Source: Dehalococcoides mccartyi
GTDB taxonomy: Bacteria > Chloroflexota > Dehalococcoidia > UBA2979
DNA length: 6,100 nucleotides
Direction of reading: 5' to 3'
Assembly: GCA_945888895.1 (NCBI GenBank)
Contig: CAMDAY010000133.1
Location: forward strand, 1-6,100
The translations under genes and the position numbers were made by a program. Shown here piece by piece: positions 1-5,223 of this stretch; the first letter of the stretch is position 1; each line of letters starts with the position of its first letter. The notes beneath the pieces were generated by a model that was not told where the DNA came from, did not search any database, and was given only the letters and a program-made list of their open reading frames with translations.

Positions 1-1126
1 CCGATCCACCCACGCGCGACACCGAGATGCCGGGGTTGGTGGCGGGACGCTGGCCGCTGTTGAACAGGTCCAACTCAAGGAATATCTGGCCGTCCGTGAT
101 CGAGATGACATTCGTCGGGATGTAGGCCGACACGTCGCCGGCCTGCGTCTCGATGATCGGGAGCGCCGTGATCGAGCCGCCGCCGAGCTCCGGGATGACG
201 CGCGCGGCGCGCTCCAGGAGGCGGGAGTGCAGGTAGAACACGTCGCCGGGGTACGCCTCGCGGCCCGGGGGGCGGCGGAGGAGCAGCGAGACCTCGCGGT
301 ACGCCCACGCGTGCTTCGAGAGGTCGTCATAGATGATGAGGACGTCGCGGCCCTTCGCCATGAAGTACTCGGCCATCGCGGCGCCGGCGTACGGGGCGAG
401 GTACTGGAGGGCGGCAGACTCCGAGGCGGAAGCGACCACGACGATCGTGTGCTCCATCGCGCCGTACTGGTCGAGAATGGCGACGGTCTGGGCGACCTTC
501 GCGTCCTTCTGGCCAATCGCGACGTAGATGCAGATCACGCCGCTGTTCTTCTGGTTGATGATGGCGTCGATGCAGATGGCGCTCTTGCCGATCGAGCGGT
601 CGCCGATGACGAGCTCTCGCTGGCCACGGCCGAGCGGGATCATCGCGTCGATGGCCTTGATGCCCGTCTGCAGCGGCTGGTTCACCGTGACGCGGGAGAC
701 GACGTCCGGAGCGATGCGCTCAACGGGGTATCGCTCCGTGGTACCCACGGGGCCCTTCTCGTCGATGGGGTCGCCAAGGGCGTTGACGACGCGACCGATG
801 AGCGCCTCACCGATGGGGACGGACGCAACCAGGCCGGTGGTCCGAACCTCGTCGCCTTCCTTCACCTTGGTGTAGTCACCCATGATGATGGCGCCGACCG
901 TCTCCTCTTCGAGGTTCAGGGCGAGGCCACGGATCGGGCGGCCGTTGTCGTCCGTGACACCGAACTCGATGAGCTCGGAGGCGAGGCACTCGCCAAGGCC
1001 GTGGATGCGGGCGATGCCGTCACCGGCCTGGATCACCGTGCCGACATTCGCCGACGTGGCGGAGACATCGAAGTTCTCGATCTGCTCCTTCAGGATGGAG
1101 GCGATCTCTTCTGCTCGTACGGCCAT
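1..1126 (-). CDS. atpA: ATP synthase F1 subunit alpha, partial (3' end beyond window)
   Basis: Alpha subunit of the F1 head, which alternates with beta in the hexamer and binds non-catalytic nucleotide on the cytoplasmic side of the membrane. About 375 codons are visible from ATG at 1126; the family is usually 500-515 residues, so the C-terminal quarter lies beyond position 1. The N-terminus (MAVRAEEIASILKEQIENF) is typical. The P-loop reads GDRSIGKS with Lys at residue 181, where most homologues have GDRQTGKT. Further family blocks follow: DLSKHAWAYREVSLLLRRPP, PGDVFYLHSRLLERAARV, PTNVISITDGQIFLE and NPGISVSRVGG. The Arg of SVSRVGG (residue 371, bases 14-16) is the conserved arginine finger that reaches into the beta catalytic site. 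A GAGG ribosome site at 1134-1137 lies 7 bases before the ATG. It follows atpH by 85 bases and is the last gene seen in the operon. The assignment is certain; only the P-loop variation is odd. Confidence 0.98.
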   Translation of the reverse strand, partial: MAVRAEEIASILKEQIENFDVSATSANVGTVIQAGDGIARIHGLGECLASELIEFGVTDDNGRPIRGLALNLEEETVGAIIMGDYTKVKEGDEVRTTGLVASVPIGEALIGRVVNALGDPIDEKGPVGTTERYPVERIAPDVVSRVTVNQPLQTGIKAIDAMIPLGRGQRELVIGDRSIGKSAICIDAIINQKNSGVICIYVAIGQKDAKVAQTVAILDQYGAMEHTIVVVASASESAALQYLAPYAGAAMAEYFMAKGRDVLIIYDDLSKHAWAYREVSLLLRRPPGREAYPGDVFYLHSRLLERAARVIPELGGGSITALPIIETQAGDVSAYIPTNVISITDGQIFLELDLFNSGQRPATNPGISVSRVGGS

Positions 1127-1195
1127 CGCGGTACCTCGCTCTTCCGCCCCCATCCCTCGACGGTTGGGCGGCGATTCGTCTTCGATTTCGCGTTG

Positions 1196-1215
1196 CTAGC
1201 GCCGTCAGGCGCTAG
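1196..1215 (-). repeat. Hairpin including the atpH stop codon
   Basis: A perfect 8-base inverted repeat (CTAGCGCC, 4-base loop, GGCGCTAG). The atpH stop TAG (1214-1212) lies in the 5' arm of the transcript. No T-run follows on the minus strand, so a classical intrinsic terminator is unlikely, and atpA must be read through. It may affect transcript stability, processing or termination/reinitiation before atpA; the role is inferred. Confidence 0.6.
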
Positions 1216-1757
1216 AGCGCGGCGCGCTCCAGCTGCGAGCGCAGCGCCCGGAGGCGCGCTCTCGTGGAGCCATCCACCAGTCGGTCACCGATGCGGACGA
1301 TGAGTCCACCGAGGATACTCGGGTCCACCTTCGTCTCCACCGTAACCTGCTTACCGGTCTCCTCGGCCAGCCGGCGTTCCAGCTGTGCCTGCCGGTCGGC
1401 ATCCAGCTCCACGGCACTGGTGACGACAGCGCGGGCGATGCCACGCTCGTTGTCGACCAACTCCCGGAAGAAGGACGCGATGTCCGGGCCAAGGCCCAGG
1501 CGCGACTTCCGGCGCAGCAGCCGGAACAGGTTGAGTTGCGCGGTGGTCACGTTCGGCATGACGCGTCGGACGATCACCTGGAAGTTCTCGTCCGTCATGC
1601 CGTCCGCTTGCAGCGCCGCCACGAACTCGGGGCGAGAAGTCAGCGACCCCAACGCCTCGATTGCCTCCACCCAGCCGTCGAGGGCGCCCTGTTCACGGGC
1701 GATCTCCAGCACGGCGGAGGCGTAGCGGCGACCGGCGACATCGCGCGTTCCAGCCAC
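1212..1757 (-). CDS. atpH: ATP synthase F1 subunit delta (OSCP-type)
   Basis: Delta subunit, which sits on top of the alpha/beta hexamer and ties it to the peripheral b stalk. The product is 181 residues, the usual family length (E. coli about 177). The N-terminal helical domain starts with the typical A-x-RYASAVLEIA pattern (residues 8-20). The C-terminal part has the conserved block around VDPSILGGLIVRIGDRLVDGS (about residues 144-164), followed by RARLRALRSQL. The GTG start at 1757 directly follows the atpF TAA (1760-1758) with no intervening base. There is no strong ribosome site of its own, so translation is probably coupled to atpF. The stop lies inside a hairpin. Nothing is missing or truncated. 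Confidence 0.96.
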   Translation of the reverse strand: MAGTRDVAGRRYASAVLEIAREQGALDGWVEAIEALGSLTSRPEFVAALQADGMTDENFQVIVRRVMPNVTTAQLNLFRLLRRKSRLGLGPDIASFFRELVDNERGIARAVVTSAVELDADRQAQLERRLAEETGKQVTVETKVDPSILGGLIVRIGDRLVDGSTRARLRALRSQLERAAL

Positions 1758-2390
1758 TTAGTTGCTGCCGTCCCGACCGAAGTCGCTGTTCACGAGCACC
1801 TCGTCGATGAGGCGCTGGTGAGCGGTGCGGTCGAGCGACTGACCAACCACGCGCTCGGCGGCGCGGACGGTGAGGTCCGCGAACTCGGCGCGCAGGGCCT
1901 GCACGGCCTGCAGTCGCTCCTGCTCCATCTCCTGGCGAGCGCGCTCCACGATGCGGTCGGCGTCGGCTTTCGCCTGCGTCTCCAGCTCCGTGCGCAGGCG
2001 ACCGGCGGTCTCCTGTGCGCGCGCGACGAGGTCACGACCTTCCGCACGAGCAGCCTCAAGAGCGGCCTGGGCCGCGACCTGGCTCTGCTCTGCAGCGGAC
2101 GCCGCAGCCTCGGAGGCCTTCAGGCCCTCCTCGATGCGGCGCTTGCGCTCGTCCAGCATCTTGAGGATGGGGCCCCAGAGGAACATCCGGAGCAGCACGA
2201 GCAGGATCGCGAAGTTGACCAACTGGGTCACGAGACCCGGCAGGTTCAAACCCAGCGCGGCAATGCCGCTCGGGCCTTCTGCTGCGGACGCTGCCATGGG
2301 CATCGCCGCGGCGGTCAAACCGAAGGCCACGGCCAACATGCGCGAACGCATGCGGGACATCAGCCCTCGGAGATGCTGCATCGCTCTCAC
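1758..2390 (-). CDS. atpF: ATP synthase Fo subunit b with signal-like N-terminus
   Basis: Subunit b forms the peripheral stalk that holds F1 stationary relative to the a subunit. The product is 210 residues, longer than the usual 155-170. The family core starts near residue 47 (LGLNLPGLVTQLVNFAILL), with the membrane span at about 52-73, then GPILKMLDERKRRIEEGL (73-90). A long Ala/Glu/Arg/Gln-rich coiled-coil helix runs to about 180, and a short delta-binding tail follows. The extra N-terminus has five Arg residues in the first 17, a hydrophobic stretch at 18-33 and an A-S-A motif ending at residue 36, which looks like a cleavable signal peptide. Cleavage would leave the N-terminus outside, the normal topology for b. 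I chose GTG at 2390 because GAGGAG (2398-2403) lies 7 bases upstream; the ATG three codons later is too far from it. Confidence 0.95.
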   Translation of the reverse strand: MRAMQHLRGLMSRMRSRMLAVAFGLTAAAMPMAASAAEGPSGIAALGLNLPGLVTQLVNFAILLVLLRMFLWGPILKMLDERKRRIEEGLKASEAAASAAEQSQVAAQAALEAARAEGRDLVARAQETAGRLRTELETQAKADADRIVERARQEMEQERLQAVQALRAEFADLTVRAAERVVGQSLDRTAHQRLIDEVLVNSDFGRDGSN

Positions 2391-2397
2391 CGGTTCG

Positions 2398-2403
2398 CTC
2401 CTC
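2398..2403 (-). promoter_or_regulatory. Ribosome binding site of atpF
   Basis: GAGGAG on the minus strand, 7 bases before GTG at 2390. It decides for the GTG start over the in-frame ATG at 2381, which would be 16 bases away, and so keeps the whole signal-like N-terminus in the protein. Confidence 0.75.
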
Positions 2404-2420
2404 GACTGGACGGATGCGCC

Positions 2421-2442
2421 GCCGACCTCACCTGAGGCCGGC
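2421..2442 (-). repeat. Second hairpin in the atpE-atpF gap
   Basis: In the transcript the arms are GCCGGCCUCA and UGAGGUCGGC around GG. This gives a stem of up to 10 pairs that is complete only in the sense RNA, where the single non-Watson-Crick position is G-U; on the plus strand the same position is an A/C mismatch. It lies about 18 bases before the atpF ribosome site. Role unknown; RNA structure between cistrons is the simplest reading. Confidence 0.5.
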
Positions 2443-2463
2443 GACCACCGTCAGCGGACCCTG

Positions 2464-2489
2464 CGGCTTCGTCTTAGAAGACGAAGCCG
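2464..2489 (-). repeat. 12-bp hairpin enclosing the atpE stop codon
   Basis: A perfect 12-base inverted repeat, CGGCTTCGTCTT and AAGACGAAGCCG, separated by two bases. In the transcript the 5' arm is the last four codons of atpE (G-F-V-F). The UAA stop begins at the loop, and the 3' arm lies in the untranslated gap. The sequence after it (CAGGGTCCG on the minus strand) has no T-run, so it is not a standard intrinsic terminator. A stability or 3'-end-forming element that favours atpE message is plausible but inferred. Confidence 0.7.
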
Positions 2490-2812
2490 ATGAGGATCGC
2501 GACGACCAGCGCGTAGATGCCGATGGCCTCGGCGAACGCGACGGACAGGATCATGTTGGTCTGGATGGCGCCGGCGGCCTCCGGGTTGCGGCCCAGAGCC
2601 TCCATCGCGCGACCGCCGATGAGGGCGATACCGATGGCGGGGCCGATTGAGCCCAGACCCATGGCGATGGCCGCGGCCATGTACTTCATGGACAGGACGG
2701 TGGACTCATTGTCCGCCGCACCGGCCGTCTGGGCGGCAGCAACGCCAGCCATCAACAGAAACAATGCACCAGCGGTACCCGCTGCGACCATCGAACGACG
2801 TGCGATCTTCAT
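2474..2812 (-). CDS. atpE: ATP synthase Fo subunit c with signal-like N-terminus
   Basis: Subunit c forms the rotating ring that carries protons through the membrane. The product is 112 residues, against about 70-85 for usual c subunits. The extra length is at the N-terminus: K2, R5 and R6, a hydrophobic core at about 9-24, then an AAA motif ending at residue 27 as a likely cleavage site. The mature part has two membrane helices. The first is about 44-70 with Gly-rich GLGSIGPAIGIALIGG, the polar loop is GRNPE (74-78), and the second is about 84-110. Glu95 in VAFAEAIGIY is the ion-binding carboxylate. The position matching the sodium-ligand Gln of Na+ enzymes is Ile62 and the residue after Glu95 is Ala, so proton coupling is inferred. 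GGGAGGA at 2821-2827, 8 bases before ATG 2812, is the strongest ribosome site in the operon, as expected for the most abundant subunit. Confidence 0.97.
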   Translation of the reverse strand: MKIARRSMVAAGTAGALFLLMAGVAAAQTAGAADNESTVLSMKYMAAAIAMGLGSIGPAIGIALIGGRAMEALGRNPEAAGAIQTNMILSVAFAEAIGIYALVVAILIGFVF

Positions 2813-2820
2813 CGAACTCT

Positions 2821-2827
2821 TCCTCCC
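2821..2827 (-). promoter_or_regulatory. Strong ribosome binding site of atpE
   Basis: GGGAGGA on the minus strand, 8 bases upstream of the atpE ATG. It is the closest match to the anti-16S consensus among the atp genes here and fits the high copy number of c per complex. Confidence 0.8.
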
Positions 2828-2834
2828 TGGGTGT

Positions 2835-2851
2835 CCCCGGATCCGCCGGGG
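2835..2851 (-). repeat. Hairpin in the atpB-atpE gap
   Basis: A six-base GC-only inverted repeat (CCCCGG, five-base loop, CCGGGG). It lies 7 bases upstream of the atpE ribosome site, inside the 78-base gap after atpB. With the hairpins at 2464-2489 and 2421-2442, atpE is bracketed by structured RNA. Function is inferred; by chance alone a stem this short could arise in GC-rich DNA. Confidence 0.45.
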
Positions 2852-2890
2852 GGCCTCACGGACGACACGAACCTTGTTTCGCAGCGGGGC

Positions 2891-4066
2891 TTAATGCGCC
2901 CCGTGATGCTCTGTAGTTTCGGCGTGGTGCCCCTCATCCCCGTGGTGCGACACCGCCGTGACGGCGAACACCAGCGTGAGGATGGCGAACACGAACGCCT
3001 GGATGAGGCCCACGAACAGCTCGAGGGCGTAGAACACGTCTACGAGCAGGAACGGGACCAGGAACGACATCATCAGCAGCAGGACTTCGCCCGCGAAGAT
3101 GTTGCCGAACAGACGGAAGGTGAACGACACCATGCGCGACAGCTCCGAGACGAACTCGAGGATGCCGACGAAGATGTCGATGACCCCCATCGGCCCCTTC
3201 TTCAGGGCGCTGATGGCGAAGAACTTCTTGAGGTAGCCGGGGCCGAGGGTTTGCAGACCCCAGAACTCCACAAAGATGAAGGAGAAGATGGCGATCGCCA
3301 GCGGGGCGTTGATGTCCGTGTTCACGGAGCGGAAGTACGGCGCGAGCGCGCCAGAGAACGCGCCGGGCGCGGCCTCCTCGGCAGCGGGGGCCGAGGCAGC
3401 TGAAGCCGTGCGCGGGTCGGCGCTGGCGACAGCCTCGGACGTGCCGGTCACCGCGTTGTGCTTCGCGGGCGCGGCGGGAGCCTTCGAGTCGGCGGGAGCG
3501 TGCGAGTCCGCTGCCCCCTGCGCGGGCACGTAGCCTGCGGGCAGGATGGCGTGGTCGCCCTTCGCGATGTTCACGGCCTGCGGCTTGAACGGGATGTAGG
3601 CCACGGAGCCCAGCAGCGGCACCTCGGCCTGACCGAACACGACCTGCTTGCCGGCGACGGTGTGGTTGGGCTCGGGCTTGCCGATGATGTTGTTCATCGG
3701 CAGGAGGCCGAAGTAGTTGGAGCACAGGACGAAGAAGAAAATCGTGGCGACCAGCGGGAAGAAGCGACGGCCGTTCTTCTCACCGGCGACCGAGACCACG
3801 ATGCCGTAGAACGCCTCGATCATCGCCTCGATGCCGCCGGCGAAGCCGGTCGGGACGAGCTTGAGGTTGCGCCCCACGTACCAGCCGCCGGCACACAGGA
3901 TGGCCACGACCCACCACGAAGTGAACATCGTGTTCGTGATATCGACCGGGCCAGCGTGGAAGATGATCTCAGGAGCGACGACGATCGCGGGAGCCGCCCC
4001 GCCGACGAAGATGAATCCGGAAGCCATGAGAGCGATCGCGCCAACGGCGATGAGTAGCAGCTTCAT
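2891..4066 (-). CDS. atpB: ATP synthase Fo subunit a, enlarged
   Basis: Subunit a provides the two proton half-channels next to the c ring. The product is 391 residues, far longer than the 240-270 of most bacteria. An extra hydrophobic segment is at 3-24, family helices begin near 48-66, and the next helix with CSNYFGLLP is near 103-123. The core signature is in SRMVSFTFRLFGNIFAGE: Arg318 is the essential arginine, and Glu327 matches E. coli Glu219. Glu349 and Gln356 in ELFVGLIQAFVFAILTLVF match the other half-channel positions. Between LLPMNN (122-126) and TDINAPLAIAIF (250-261) lies a very long loop whose second half (181-240) is Ala/Pro/Ser-rich. The C-terminus is His-rich (7 His in the last 19 residues). 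ATG 4066 overlaps the atpZ TGA by one base and has no good ribosome site, which implies coupling. Confidence 0.97.
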   Translation of the reverse strand: MKLLLIAVGAIALMASGFIFVGGAAPAIVVAPEIIFHAGPVDITNTMFTSWWVVAILCAGGWYVGRNLKLVPTGFAGGIEAMIEAFYGIVVSVAGEKNGRRFFPLVATIFFFVLCSNYFGLLPMNNIIGKPEPNHTVAGKQVVFGQAEVPLLGSVAYIPFKPQAVNIAKGDHAILPAGYVPAQGAADSHAPADSKAPAAPAKHNAVTGTSEAVASADPRTASAASAPAAEEAAPGAFSGALAPYFRSVNTDINAPLAIAIFSFIFVEFWGLQTLGPGYLKKFFAISALKKGPMGVIDIFVGILEFVSELSRMVSFTFRLFGNIFAGEVLLLMMSFLVPFLLVDVFYALELFVGLIQAFVFAILTLVFAVTAVSHHGDEGHHAETTEHHGAH

Positions 4067-4299
4067 CAGTTGCCGTTCTTGTCGTTAAAAGCCACGAGTG
4101 CTTTGAGTCTCCGGTAGGCGTCGTACGTCCCGATCATCAAACCCAGAACTAGCAGGGACACGGTAAGCACCGGATCGGTGCCGTACTTGCCATCGAGCCA
4201 ATGCCCGAGATAGGCGCCCCCGCCGATCCACACCGCGAATGAGGTGCCCAGTCCGACCAGTCGGAACGCGGGTGAACTCAGCACGGTTGTCGTACCCAC
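4066..4299 (-). CDS. atpZ: AtpZ/AtpI-family small membrane protein
   Basis: A 77-residue protein with two predicted membrane helices (about 12-31 and 43-60). Between them is GHWLDGKYGTDP, typical of the small AtpZ/AtpI-type proteins (ATPase 'gene 1' family) found first in many atp operons. Members are proposed to help c-ring assembly or Mg2+ supply; the sequence does not show which. The C-terminus is short and charged (RRLK, then FNDKNGN). The start is GTG at 4299, the first usable start after an in-frame TAG at 4326-4324. I see no ribosome site before it, and the predicted transcript start is only about 15 bases upstream, so initiation may be nearly leaderless. Its stop shares one base with the atpB ATG. 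Choice of symbol is less sure than the family. Confidence 0.85.
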   Translation of the reverse strand: MGTTTVLSSPAFRLVGLGTSFAVWIGGGAYLGHWLDGKYGTDPVLTVSLLVLGLMIGTYDAYRRLKALVAFNDKNGN

Positions 4300-4320
4300 T
4301 TCGTGAGCGCGACCGGTGGA

Positions 4321-4349
4321 ACCCTACCATCCCCAGATCGGTGGATCAA
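4321..4349 (-). promoter_or_regulatory. Candidate sigma-70-type promoter of the atp operon
   Basis: On the minus strand TTGATC (4349-4344), a 17-base spacer and TAGGGT (4326-4321). This matches -35 in four of six positions and -10 in three (TA...T), with ideal spacing. It lies in the 135-base gap before atpZ, the expected site for an operon promoter. Just upstream, at 4355-4372, is a short dyad (TTGTG, 8 bases, CACAA) in a locally AT-rich patch, which could bind a regulator. Predicted from sequence only. Confidence 0.5.
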
Positions 4350-4389
4350 CTCACTTGTGGATTCGTGCACAAATAACCGGTCGTGTAGA

Positions 4390-4428
4390 CGGCGACTGGT
4401 CGCGAGCATGTCCGCGCTCCCGTCGCCG
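4390..4428 (-). repeat. Inverted repeat downstream of the DUF151 gene
   Basis: A seven-base outer stem (CGGCGAC with GTCGCCG at 4422-4428) and a four-base inner stem (GAGC 4404-4407 with GCTC 4416-4419). It begins 6 bases past the DUF151 stop. A T-richer stretch (TTATTT) follows only after about 14 bases. It may form the transcript end separating this gene from the atp operon, but it is a weak terminator candidate. Confidence 0.35.
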
Positions 4429-4434
4429 AGGTGC

Positions 4435-4977
4435 TTAACGGGTGCCCTCGCCGAGGTCGTCGAGGTCGAGTCCAGAGACGAATTCGCGGAACGCAGAGAG
4501 CTTTTCAAGCTCCTCAGCGCTTGGGGGTGCGGGGCGCACCTCGTCGGATTCGGCGCCCTCGATCGGCTCGCCGTCTTCGTCGAGCATGATACCGGCGCGA
4601 TCCATCACCTCGTCCGCGACGTAGATCGGGACCCCCGCGCGCACCGCGACGGCGATGGCGTCCGAGGGGCGCGAGTCGATATCGAAGGCCTCGTCACCGC
4701 GGCGGATGTGGATGTTCGCGTAGAACGTGTCCTCGCGCAGGTCGTTCACGGTCACGGATTCCACCGTGCCGCCGAGGTCCTCGAGCATCTTGATCATCAG
4801 GTCGTGCGTCTGGGGCCGGGCGGAGGTGACCTCCTGCAGCCGGAAGGCGATGGCGTCCGCGACGTCCGCGCCGATCCAGATCGTGAGGTAGCGGTCGGCT
4901 TCCTTCTCGCGCAGGACGACGACGCGCCGGTAGTGGCGCAGTCCGACGCGGATGGAGTCGATGATGAGTTCGCGCAC
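4435..4977 (-). CDS. Bifunctional nuclease domain protein (DUF151)
   Basis: A 180-residue protein of the DUF151/BFN domain family, named for a plant member with RNase and DNase activity. The bacterial role is not established. Visible family blocks from the chosen start are ELIIDSIRVGL (3-13), YLTIWIGADVADAIAFRLQ (30-48), RPQTHDLM (54-61), DTFYANIHI (83-91) and DSRPSDAIAVAVRAGVPIY (101-119). An acidic linker and a C-terminal helix follow (EELEKLSAFREFVSGLDLDDL, about 155-175). I start at GTG 4977: the family motif begins at once, GGGAG lies 6 bases upstream, and the longer option begins with TTG inside a likely promoter -10 region. Its own promoter and the gap on each side suggest it is transcribed apart from both neighbours. 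The family is confident; the biochemical function is not. Confidence 0.92.
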   Translation of the reverse strand: MRELIIDSIRVGLRHYRRVVVLREKEADRYLTIWIGADVADAIAFRLQEVTSARPQTHDLMIKMLEDLGGTVESVTVNDLREDTFYANIHIRRGDEAFDIDSRPSDAIAVAVRAGVPIYVADEVMDRAGIMLDEDGEPIEGAESDEVRPAPPSAEELEKLSAFREFVSGLDLDDLGEGTR

Positions 4978-5026
4978 GGGAGTCTCCCGGGGTGCCTCGC
5001 GACGCTGCGCGGGCTGATGTGCATCG

Positions 5027-5056
5027 AGTGTAGGCAACGAGGGTTCACGGACGCAA
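5027..5056 (-). promoter_or_regulatory. Candidate promoter of the DUF151 gene
   Basis: On the minus strand TTGCGT (5056-5051), an 18-base spacer and TACACT (5032-5027), which matches the -10 consensus in four of six positions and the -35 in three. The predicted start near 5020 gives a leader of about 45 bases to GTG 4977. It would exclude the TTG at 5037 as a start. Sequence prediction only. Confidence 0.4.
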
Positions 5057-5080
5057 TGCAGCGAGCGCGGTCGAGGTGCA

Positions 5081-5138
5081 TCGGCGTGGGCCCCCTACCC
5101 CTCCCGGCGCGGGAGGGGTTCAGATGAACCAACGCCGA
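5081..5138 (-). ncRNA. Possible three-way-junction RNA element
   Basis: On the minus strand TCGGCGT (5138-5132) pairs with ACGCCGA (5087-5081). Inside it are two adjacent hairpins: GGTTC/GAACC with a four-base loop (5130-5117) and a GC stem of up to 10 pairs, ACCCCTCCCG/CGGGAGGGGT with a three-base loop (5119-5097). The two inner stems share two or three bases, so one is slightly shortened when both form. Neither strand has a T-run after the GC stem. I cannot assign it to a known RNA family; it may be an untranslated leader, a small RNA or a transcript end. Confidence 0.35.
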
Positions 5139-5188
5139 GGGGATACGTCCCTCCACTCCCGACGGACCTCGATGTGACCACGCCAGGT

Positions 5189-5208
5189 CGGTGCGAGTGA
5201 TCGCACCG
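5189..5208 (-). terminator. Hairpin downstream of DUF951, possible terminator without T-run
   Basis: A perfect 8-bp stem (CGGTGCGA and TCGCACCG) with a four-base loop, beginning 15 bases past the DUF951 stop. The position fits the end of a pyrF-DUF951 transcript. No T-run follows on the minus strand, so an intrinsic terminator of the classical type is not shown; a Rho-dependent or processed end is equally possible. Confidence 0.35.
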
Positions 5209-5223
5209 CAGGTCGAGGCCACG

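Larger units (their letters stand above)
4978..5223. other. 246-base structured intergenic region
   Basis: No protein gene is supported here. On the minus-strand transcript it contains, in order: an 8-bp hairpin right after the DUF951 stop, a three-stem structure (5138-5081), a longer-range pairing option around it (5166-5172 with 5071-5077), and a promoter-like sequence close to the DUF151 gene. No tRNA, SRP RNA, 6S RNA or known riboswitch consensus was recognised by eye. Confidence 0.6.

Noticed and set aside
227..1303. Long plus-strand frame of 358 codons opposite atpA
   Set aside because: It is antisense to a clear alpha subunit, has a skewed Arg/Asp/Val/Leu composition, and resembles no family. 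GC-rich coding DNA often leaves the opposite strand open.
2777..2812. Twin-arginine (Tat) signal at the start of AtpE
   Set aside because: R5-R6 is followed by S-M-V, a poor match to the full motif, and a small hydrophobic hairpin protein is not an expected Tat substrate.
4978..5037. Extended DUF151 protein starting with TTG at 5037
   Set aside because: The extra 20 residues are not family-like, TTG is a poor start, and it falls within a promoter-like -10 region. GTG 4977 has a GGGAG site and begins at the conserved motif.
5094..5122. Intrinsic terminator at the 10-bp GC hairpin
   Set aside because: Neither strand has a T-run after the stem, so it is recorded as a structural element rather than a terminator.
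4303..5127. Plus-strand frame of 274 codons opposite the DUF151 gene
   Set aside because: The minus strand has clear DUF151 motifs over the same bases, and the frame runs into the hairpin-rich gap without any recognisable domain.
5117..5130. tRNA T-arm lookalike (GGTTCATCTGAACC on the minus strand)
   Set aside because: No acceptor, D or anticodon arms fit around it, and the loop size and consensus are wrong for a tRNA.
5060..5160. T-box leader
   Set aside because: The T-box consensus near TGGNACCGCG and a specifier loop are not visible, and the downstream gene is not a tRNA synthetase or amino acid gene.
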